Origin: Cyanophora paradoxa
Lineage: Eukaryota > Glaucocystophyceae > Cyanophorales > Cyanophoraceae
DNA length: 64,000 nt
Assembly (NCBI GenBank): GCA_004431415.1
Contig: QPMI01000536.1
Coordinates: 1 to 64,000, forward strand
Direction of reading: 5' to 3'
Position 1 is the first letter of the stretch, and the number at the start of each line of letters is the position of its first letter. Below, piece after piece: positions 55,801-64,000 of the stretch. A model generated the notes under the pieces. That model did not search any database, was not told the DNA's origin, and saw only the letters and a program-made list of their open reading frames with translations. The position numbers were made by a program, and so were the translations under genes.

Positions 55801-58800
55801 ACGAAGGCCTCTCGGCCTGGTACGTCACGCAAGTCGTTGTCACGCCGGGCGCAACACCCATCGCCTCCCTTGTTGGATCTCCTACGAACATAGATTTTTG
55901 GCCCGCACTGGGAAGCTCTTATGCCACCCGCCATCTTGCGTTGATGGACAGCGCAACGCAATCTTGGGCAATATATTTCATTGCAATGGACCCGTACGAT
56001 CGATCGGATAACGGACCTGCTCCGTCGACTGGCTTTGTGATTCTTCGATGCCGCGTCGACAGCTTCGGCTTTTTTTATTCAAAGGCCTTCGATTATTCGA
56101 ATTCAGTAGAAATTTCTCCCGGCGGGGAACCAATATCGAGTTCATCGCTCCCACAGCCCAGCGAGAGCTCGCAATCCGCCCTGCGGGCGTGGGACGCGAC
56201 GGGGTTCTTGCGGCCGATGAGGATCGTCTCGGACCCAGCGCGCTCCGTCGTATACTTCCTCTACGCATGGCGTCCCAACGCTCTGCTTCTCGGAGTCAGT
56301 CCGTACGGCTCCACTATCTGGGTATACACTTGACTTTCTTATTTACGAATCGACTACCTTCTCGATCTTTGACTTCCTTATTTGCGGCAGTCCATTTCGA
56401 GCTCGAATTTCGAAGCTTTCTCCGTAAAACACCAGTGGCATCTCCCTACCTGTGCATTATACGACTTCTATCCATTCAAGAGCTTGCCCATGGGCTTCGC
56501 GCAGTGCAGTAGCTACATTGCGAAAGTAGACCTCAGCTCCGACGGCTACTTCACCAGTTCCTCAGCTCTGATGGGCGAGAATCTCATGCGAATTGACATG
56601 AGGGCGCCCCTCACGCCAACCGACCGGCTGATCGCCCCCCCTGCGGAAGACGCCGTTTATGTTTTTGCTGGGGAAGTGGACGAGGCGCTCTTCCCGGACG
56701 GATATTTGTCCATGACCGACTCTTCGTGTTCTGCCCAGTTCGTGCCGACGAGCACAATGTACCTTGCAAGAATCTCACCGCTCGCTCTCTCTGTGACCGG
56801 CCTTGCTCTCCTACCCCAAGCGGCTTTCGGATTTCACTCTATGATTGACTGGTCTTCATATTCCTATGGAGCGCCGTGCTACGAACTCAAGCTCCAGTTT
56901 TCGCATGCCGGGGTCTACCCGCAAGACCTTGCCGTGGCCCCCGATGGCTTGGCGCTGACGTTCAGCGCATTCGACAACCGGCGCGGCTCCTCGCACCTCC
57001 CCACAGCAGTCATGTACCGCATCGAAGTGCCAGCAGCAGCGTACGTGGAGACGGACGTGTTCTTTCTGGCGGCGATCGACGGCGTGCCACCCGACGAAAC
57101 GGCGGTCGGATGCCAGCACGTCACGCGGGCGGTTCCAGACGGATGGCTCCTTGCAGAAGGGTGCGTCTAGATAATTCTCCCCACGTCATTCGACTTTCGC
57201 CCTAACTCCGGCTTCAGGAATCAATTCATCAGAGCTGCTGCTGCATCGAGAGGCTGGGGCGCAGAGGCTGTCATACTTGCAGGTGTGCAAATTATATGTA
57301 TACGTATCATAGCTCATAGCTAGTTTACTAAATATATAGCAAATGCATTTAGCGATAGCTCTAGATCTAGATCTGACTTTCAGCCATGGCCACACGCAGA
57401 TGGAACCGCGGTACGAACGCTTCTCGCGACCACATCGAATTCAGGCGTGTCCTGGACGGCAACGTCAACAGACCATCTCGTCTCATCGACAGGCAGCGAT
57501 GGCGTCGTCCGGTACCTGCCTCGGCTGTGCCCCGCACGCGTTCTAGTGTACAAGATGAAGCCGGGCGCGTCGTTCCCGACTCCGAGCCCGAGCCCGTCGC
57601 CCAGCCCGAGTCCGTCGTCCACCCCGAGCCCATCACCCAGCCCCAGCCCCAGCCCGTCACCCAGTCCCAGCCCCAGCCCCAGCCCCAGCCCCAGCCCCAG
57701 CCCCAGCGCTAGCCCGTCGCCTAGCCCCAGCCCGTCGCCCAGCCCCAGCCCTTCGCCCAGCCCCAGCCTGTACATGTCACCCAGCCCAAGCCCGAGCCCA
57801 TCGCCCTGCCCGAGCCCGACCCCGTCGCCCAGCCCGAGCACGCCGCCCAGCCCGAGCCCGAGCCCGAGCCCGTCGCTCATTCCGGGCTCCTCGCCAAGTC
57901 CGAGCCCCTCGCCAGCAGCTCAGCCACAGGCGCAGGACGGAGAAGGGACGCTGGCTTTTACACCAACCCCCTCACTGAGCCCACCAGCAAGCGCAACTCC
58001 GTCCCCGCGGCCGTCGCCCACGGCGCTCGCTCTGGGTCCGGACCCGTCACCCACGGCCCTCGCGATCGTAAGTACTATTACTGCTTTACACCCAAGGTTA
58101 ACGTTGCTGTTTTTGCACAGGCTGCAAATTCAGACCCCAGCGCGCCTACGCCATCTCCCAGCGCGAGCGCTGGCGCTACCGCTTTTAAGAATGCAACGCC
58201 ATCGCCGAGCCCGACATCAATATTGGCATGGAAGATCACGCCGACACCGTTTTCTGGGGCTTCGACAGGATCGAGCTCATCTGCGGGTATCCCCCCCCCC
58301 CCCCCCCCTCTCCGTCATCATCGTCATCAGGAGTCCGAATAAAGAACTCGAATCGAATTCGCAGGAACAACCGGCCTTCAAGCCACTCCGACGCGTAGCC
58401 CTTCGGTTGCAATGTTGACCGCTCTTAACATCACGGTGGTCTTGAACTACGATTTTGCTGCGTGGAGCACGGCCGTCGAAAAGGAGTTCCTGTCGCGGTT
58501 TGCTGCCGTTCTCGGCATCGCCGTGGAACGCGTTATCGTCGTTCGTGTCTACAGGTCATTGAAGTCGCCCGCTGCCGCGTCTATATCGCCCGTGAACTCA
58601 AAGACTCTGCAGGGGAAGCACAGTCTTGGAGCTAGCAGTCATCGCCGACGTCGACTCCGCATCAAACAGCACTGGTGCGCTTGCGCGAATCGAAAGTCGC
58701 GATCGATCGTTTCAAACAAAGCTTGCAATTGTGATTGATTAATTAAGTTCTATTTCTTGTCGCAGGTGCCCTTGCCGCCTCGCTGGCCCAAAAGGAGGCA

Positions 58801-60432
58801 AGCGGAGCACTTGCAAGCGCCTTGGGGACTGAATTCGCATTGCAGTCGCTGACGATAGGTTAGCCCCTTCAAACGCCCACTCGCTCTTCTATTCGGTTTA
58901 ATTTAATGCGAGACAACGTTGACGCAGTCAATGATGTTAGAACATCAACTTCGACCGACACGTCTGCAGCTGGCGCAACCCTGGCCAGCGCCAGCGGCGG
59001 CGCAACAAACTCGGCCAGCGGAGGCGGTTCGGGAGCTTCAATGATTCCCATTGCCGCTGGCGCGGCCGGAGGGGCGGCCCTGCTGGCCGCCGGCGTCGCG
59101 GCGGCTCTGGTGATCCGGAAGCGGCGCGCACGGAATTCGAAGGGCTCGTCCAAGATCGTCCCGGATGTTCCGGATCCGGACCAATATTCGGATGTGCATG
59201 TGCATGCTCAGGCGCTCGCTTTTCTTTTATTCCGCATCCGAAATCTTCGTAAAATCTTCTGTTTTAGTCCGCATCTGAAAGTTTCGCATGCAGAGTTCCG
59301 GAGCCAATCGAGACCAATCGTGGAAAGTTCACGAGATCGAAGTCGTGGATAGCGACGCCTCAATGAGAGTTGTCAGGATTCCCGAGCCATCAGCAGCATC
59401 CCTGCAGCTCGTTAGCGGTAACGAAAGGGAGGTTAACACCACAGTGCATCTGCGCCCGCCGGTGCACATCAATCCAGGTCGAATCCACTTCCAAATTTAT
59501 AATAATGCATCATTCTGTCAGGTACCGGCGACTCATGATCAATCTAATGCAGTGCAAGCACCAAAGCATTCGCCTCTCAAATCCAAGCTGATTTCACCGG
59601 TACCTTCGTCGATAGCCAACCGCCAAGAGATGCGATACGACGCGTTTATCTCGTGCGCATACTTGTTCACTTTCTTCAATTAACTTCAAATGCAATTTCA
59701 GAATTTGACCGAATCCTCGCGCGCCAGTTACGCTCACAAGAATTCAGAGCTCGTAACATTCTACACGAGAAAGCTTGAAGAATCCGGAGTCTGCACGATC
59801 TGGTGAACTCGATCTTGCAATTGCAGCTCAAGATCATTTGCTGACACGGGTCTCGGATCTCAGGGTGGACTTGGAGCTGAAGGCGGGACAGAAATGGATG
59901 AATGAAATTGCGGTCTGTTATATAAGCAGCTACATTTACAGGTCGTTGAAGCGAACTTATCCACGAGCAGGCTGCTATGCGCCGCAGCAAGCTTTTCATT
60001 TGTTTCCTGTCCTTCGAGTACCTTGCTTCACATAACTGCGACGACGAGATGCAGGTGATTTCAAATATATATCATTAATAGTAATGACTGTATACGTATT
60101 TGTTTCTCGTGTTTTAAACTGGCGCTTCACCATCCAGTACGCACACAATCGCCTCCGCCTGAGGAAATTTCCGGTTTGCTTGGTCGACCGAGAAGAAATC
60201 GTGCGAAGATTTGAAGAATTCAACAGAAAGAATTACGACATGATGCTCGCCTCTGTGCCAGAGTGCGCATGCGCCTTTAAAATCTGCGTCATTCTGTATC
60301 AAGCATCCGTCTGACGTCGTCTGCAGAGAGGACTGGACACAGCACCCGGGGCCAGCCGAGGTGCAGATGGAGGAAACAGCAAACGAGCTCATTCTCAAGC
60401 TTAAGCGAGCCATAGCTGTAGAGAGAGTCTAG
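52894..60432 (+). CDS. Receptor-like protein B: signal peptide, propeller-like ectodomain, Ser-Pro stalk, SEA-like, membrane span, TIR
   Basis: Exon 1 (52894-52981) encodes a signal peptide (MYMFVALAVLMHMHIDVASA). Further exons include 53103-53620, 53722-54656, about 54760-56330, about 56430-57164 and 57385-58066 (Ser-Pro stalk from 57570). The ectodomain is beta-rich with repeated 'D-G-x-x-x-(A/G)-x-x' blades but lacks clear WD40 signatures. SEA-like exons give LNYDFAAWSTAVEKEF (about 58432) and LAQKEASGALASALGTEF (about 58785), matching protein A. The membrane helix is AAGGAALLAAGVAAALVIRK (about 59068). TIR exons end 59652, then 59728-59802, 59864-59912, 59971-60054 and from 60138: YDAFIS|YAHKNSE, TIW|VDLELKAGQKW, MRRSKLFICFLSFEYL, CDDEMQ|YAHN. 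A final exon from 60327 adds a helix ending at 60432; its 31-base intron is unusually short, and the alternative is a stop at 60314. Confidence 0.75.
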
Positions 60433-61615
60433 ATATGAGGGTTTGTTTCCATTGCGATCTGATTATGAGTCACATCAAATTAAAGGCTCTGCAAAGTGAC
60501 GAAAACGGTGTAAACTTGAAACGCACTAATATTAATGCCGACGCGGCGGCACTCAAGATCTGCGCTGCGCGTGCGATATATAGCACCGCCTCGCTTTAAA
60601 ACTTTCACCTCCTCCAGCTGCCGTCGACTGTCGCGATCGTAAAATAATCGACGTCGACGTCTCTGATCATGAACTCGTAAATTTAAATAAAAAAATATAA
60701 ATCAAAGGTGCTACGGTACTCGGTGCCGCCGCCGCGCCCCCTCGCCCGCCACGTCCGCCGCCGCCCTTCGGGACGCCGTGGAAGAGTGCGGCTTCCATGG
60801 CCAATCCGCGGGCATTACGTCGCCCCCTCGAGCTCGCCCCGACCTCGCCCCCTCGCCCCGACCTCGCCTCCGTCCCCCCGGCCTGCTCCGGCTTCATGAC
60901 CGGGGCCATCAGCCGGGGCCTATAGCTACGTATATACTCCTGCAGCTGCGCACTTAAAGGAGTGCGCAATCTCACTAATTATAATTATAAGGACCGGAGG
61001 GATGGGAGGGGCATGCGCAATCTCACAAATATAATTATATTATATGCAAAGAGGATGAGGATAGATATCGGACGCCGCCGGCGCCGCCGCGCCGCACGCG
61101 GCTGCCCACCGCGCTCGAGCTCCAAATTCGAGGAGGACTTCAACTTCTACATCTATAGCTATAGCTAGCTCTACTGCCGCAGTGCTTCGATTTCACAGCA
61201 CTAGTACTAGTATACCGTATATACGTATACGTATTACGTACTGCATGCGCAGCTACAGGAGCGCAGCAAAGAGCCGTCGATGTCCGGCGGTCGCAAATGT
61301 CCGCTTCCCCTTAAGCTTGTCGCCCCGGCTCCTTCAGCGCTAACTTGCAAATGTTGCGCTTCAAGAGAAGCGCCTCGAATCCGATGATCGATTCATGTCA
61401 ATGAAGTGACTTGAAATCTCGTGACAAACTGCAATACTATATATAGCTATGATATGCATGCGCAATACTATGATAGCTACTCTGGGCTTGATCCCGGCCT
61501 CGCCCCGGCCCGTGTACCGTCTAGATCTTGTCCCGGCCCGGGCGGCTAGTCATCGTGCCTTGAAGCTTTTTGAAGCCTGATAGCTAGCTATAGCTATAGC
61601 TATAGGGGCGAGCCG
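60433..61615. other. No gene seen
   Basis: Mixed AT and GC low-complexity DNA between the receptor and the coiled-coil gene. A GC-rich patch lies at 60710-60920, duplicated CGCAATCTCAC(T/A)AAT words at 60963 and 61016, and AGCTATAGCTAGCT words at 61150 and 61580. Confidence 0.45.
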
Positions 61616-63416
61616 CTACTCCGGGCAGGCGGCGTCGGCGGCGGCGCCGAAGGTGGAGCGGAAGGCGGCGCCGACGGCGGCGACCATGCGCGCGAGGGCC
61701 GCGCTCGGCGCCTCCCGCGCCCACCGCCACCGGAACTCCTGCACCGCCCGGGCCTGGTCAGAGCCCAAGGGGCGGGCGGGGCGGCGGGCGGGGTGGCGGG
61801 CCTCGACGGCGGCGACGGCGGCCTCGGGGACCCAGAAGGCGGCCTCGGCGGCGGGGCCGAGGACGGGGCGGTCGCCCGCGATGGCGTCCCGGTGCGCCAG
61901 CACGTGCAGGTCCGCGAAGGAGGGCGCCTCGGCCGGCAGCAGGTACGACGCCCGCCCGAACCTCCCATCCCGCCAGGTCAGCCCGCGCCGCCCCGGGCGC
62001 CTCGGACCCCGAGCCGCGCACCGGATCGCGCGGGCGAACTGGCGGTACTCGGCGGTGGACTGCAGCAGCGCCACCAGCCGCGCGTTGTCGTGCTGCGCGT
62101 TCGTGAGAGGGCCGGTGGGAGCAGGGGCCACGGCCACGGGCGGGCGCGCCTCGAGCTGGTTGACGTGCTGGAGGAGGGCCGTCGTCGCCCGCGCCGCCTT
62201 CCGCAGCTCCCCCGCCTCCGCCTCCCGCGCCGCCACCTGCCCCCCGCCCCGGGACCTCAGGCCCCGGCCCCGCGCAGGACGAGGGGCGCCCGATCGCGAG
62301 GCGCGCGCGCGCGCGCCTCCCGCCGCAGGTCCGTCACGGCCGCCTGCAGCTCTGCGGCGGCCTCAGGGGCGGCCTGGGCTGTTCGGGGAAGGGGAGGGGC
62401 GGGGCGCGCCCTCGGCGAAGTCCCGCGCCTGGCGGAGCTCCTCGCGAAGCCGGTCGCCCTCGCCGGCGGCCCCGCCAGCCGCGCCTCGGCCTCCCGCGCC
62501 CGCGCCGCCACCCGCTGCATCTCCACCCCGCCCGCCGCCCGCCCCGCCCCCTGGCCCCGCCCCGTCAAACGACTACCCCCCGCCGAGAGGGGGCGGGGTA
62601 CAGACGTCGTGCTCGGCGACGGTGGCGACGAAGGACCGCTCCGCCGGCGACAGGTTCGCGTGCATCTGAGGCGGGGAGGGGGGGTGAGGGTTCCGGGGGT
62701 ACGTGCGCGGACGGGGGTACGGGGCGCCCTCGCCTTGTTGTCGCGGGAGGAGAGCTCGCGCATGCCTGCTTCGAGGTCGCGGCACTTCGCCTGCAGCTTG
62801 TCCACGAACTCCAGTTGCTGGGGGGGCCTCAGCGAGGGGGTACAGGTGCGGGGGAGGGGGGTACGAGGCAGGCACCGAGGAGAGGGACTCGACGCGCTTC
62901 TCGAGGGCGGCCTTCTGGCGCGCCTGTTCCTGCGTCTCGAGCCAGAGCTTGCGCTCCACCCAGACCCCGCCCGCCCCGCACGAGACGCCCCCCGCGCTCG
63001 CCACCCGCGCCGTCGCCGACGCCGCCGCCCCGGGGCCCGCCGTCCGCCGCGCCGACGCCGAGACCGGTCTGCGCTCAAAGATCAGAGGCCTCTCGATCCG
63101 CTCGCGGCGGCGGGCGGTCGCCTGTTCGTGCCGCGCTCCCTCATGCGCGAGGGCGATCCCGGCGCCGCCGCCTCGTCCGGGTCACCGAGGTACCTGCGAA
63201 GGCGCGGGGCGGATCGAGAGGCTCAGAGCCGCTTTCCAAGCAGAAGCGAGTCCCGGCCGCGCACCTCGGCATCACGTTTCGGACGCCCTGGTCGAGGATG
63301 TGCTGCGCGAAGCGCCTCGACGTCAGATCGAGCTTGCCCGGCGGGCGCGCCCCGGCCCGGCGCCCGAGCAGCCGAGCGAGGATCGAGACCTCTAGGGGCG
63401 AGAAACGCACGACCAA
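61616..63416 (-). CDS. Coiled-coil protein, unknown family
   Basis: Minus-strand multi-exon gene. A plausible first exon starts at 63416 (MVVRFSPLEVSILARLLG ... RRFAQHILDQGVRN) with a donor after VMP. Middle exons carry coiled-coil pieces (ERKLWLETQEQARQKAALEK about 62950, LQAKCRDLEAGMRELSSRD about 62790, REELRQARDFAEG about 62430). The last exon gives LTWRDGRFGRASYLLP ... SFADLHVLAHRD ... AVQEFRWRWAREAP and ends ACPE at the stop 61616-61618. One missing base near 62475 is needed for the frame. Its C-terminal region is not a family I know. A broken copy of the 3' part lies at 40727-41455. Confidence 0.55.
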
Positions 63417-63747
63417 CCCTTAGCTGAGCAAGCTCGCAGCGCCACCGCGGAACCCACCTTTTGTACCGACAGTGCTAGATAAGGGTCCATGCGGCGACCC
63501 GGAGCGCCGCCGAGGACCAAGGGATCAAGCGTGCTGCACACCCCGCAATGGCTGGAAGGCTTCGGTTTGGCTATCCTCTCTAGTCGTTTGAGTGTGCGTG
63601 TACCCCTATGCGACCAGCCTCCGAGTTCCCCCGGCCGCCGGCGGCCGCCTCTGGCTTCGAGGAGCGCATGCTTTAGGAACGTAGAGCGCCCGCCGCATGC
63701 CGGCTAGCAGCTAGGCGAATCGGCGGTCTCTGATCAGCTGGGGCGGC

Positions 63748-64000
63748 ATGGCGAGCCAGCAGGAGGCCGTCCCCCGGCCGAAGATGCGACGCGCGTACAT
63801 CTACATCGACGGTGCGATGCGCAGCCGCCCCGCGCGTTGGCGCTCATCGAGCGGGCAGGCAACGCCTTGGCGGGCGTGAACCGCTCCCTCACGCAAGCGA
63901 TCCAAGCAACTCTCAACGGCATCGCCCAGGGAAAGCTCAGGTCCGGCACCGCGGAGCCGCCCCTCACGCTGTCCCGCGCCGCTCAGCGCCAGCCCATGGC
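63748..64000 (+). CDS. Start of an unrecognised gene, cut by the window end
   Basis: An ATG at 63748 opens MASQQEAVPRPKMRRAYIYI; the first frame stops near 63880, while another frame (ALIERAGNALAGVNRSLTQ) continues as a plausible helical protein to the window end, so one base may be missing near 63825. Too short to assign. Confidence 0.35.

Noticed and set aside
61653-63427. Long plus-strand frames of 338 and 544 codons
   Set aside because: They are antisense to the coiled-coil gene; the minus strand has better splice sites, a stop shared with the duplicate, and heptad patterns.

Overview
The window is nuclear DNA of an intron-rich single-celled eukaryote, probably an alga or other protist. 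Host genes have many short introns with GT..AG ends. Host flanks are GC-rich, loaded with homopolymer runs, minisatellites and short palindromic words. The species cannot be fixed from sequence alone; a glaucophyte-like genome would fit the GC bias, the intron density and the Ser-Pro stalks, but that is a guess.

Layout. 1-10335: three copies of an 831-bp repeat unit, full of the palindrome GCGATCGC, bracket two unrelated inserts. One insert holds an unrecognised minus-strand gene and a poly-G tract; the other holds a decayed PIF/Harbinger transposase. 10336-13415: non-coding DNA with two MITE-like elements. 13416-15311: a secreted or membrane protein gene with an IPT/TIG-like domain. 15312-22300: GC-rich non-coding DNA including a 40-bp minisatellite. 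22304-22717: two exons of an unknown host gene.

22880-40690: a visibly AT-richer, gene-dense integrated DNA virus of the Polinton / Polinton-like virus (PLV) kind. It carries a double jelly-roll major capsid protein, two penton-type minor capsid proteins, an A32/FtsK-type packaging ATPase, a protein-primed family B DNA polymerase, an rve (DD35E) integrase, a TVpol-like polymerase fused to a superfamily 3 helicase, a zinc-ribbon nuclease, a patatin phospholipase / F5/8C (discoidin) protein cut off at the left edge, and several small unknown genes. It therefore has modules for genome replication, integration, packaging and capsid building. No adenain-type maturation protease and no terminal inverted repeats are visible, the left end is truncated, and four genes carry one-base frameshifts, so this copy looks defective, or is poorly sequenced.

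41515-60432: two large, divergently transcribed host genes encode paralogous receptor-like proteins: signal peptide, beta-propeller ectodomain (clear WD40 repeats in the left gene), Ser-Pro stalk, SEA-like juxtamembrane domain, one membrane span, and a cytosolic TIR domain at the C-terminus. The TIR domains share an intron position and both keep the Glu of the Cys-x-x-Glu motif, the place of the catalytic Glu in NAD-cleaving TIRs. This Toll-like plan with a propeller ectodomain, next to an integrated virus, is the most interesting host feature.

61616-63416 holds a minus-strand coiled-coil protein gene whose 3' part is duplicated as a fragment (40727-41455) at the right edge of the viral element. 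A further gene starts at 63748 and runs out of the window.

Single missing bases recur in both viral and host reading frames, always in the deletion direction, which suggests uncorrected sequencing indels.
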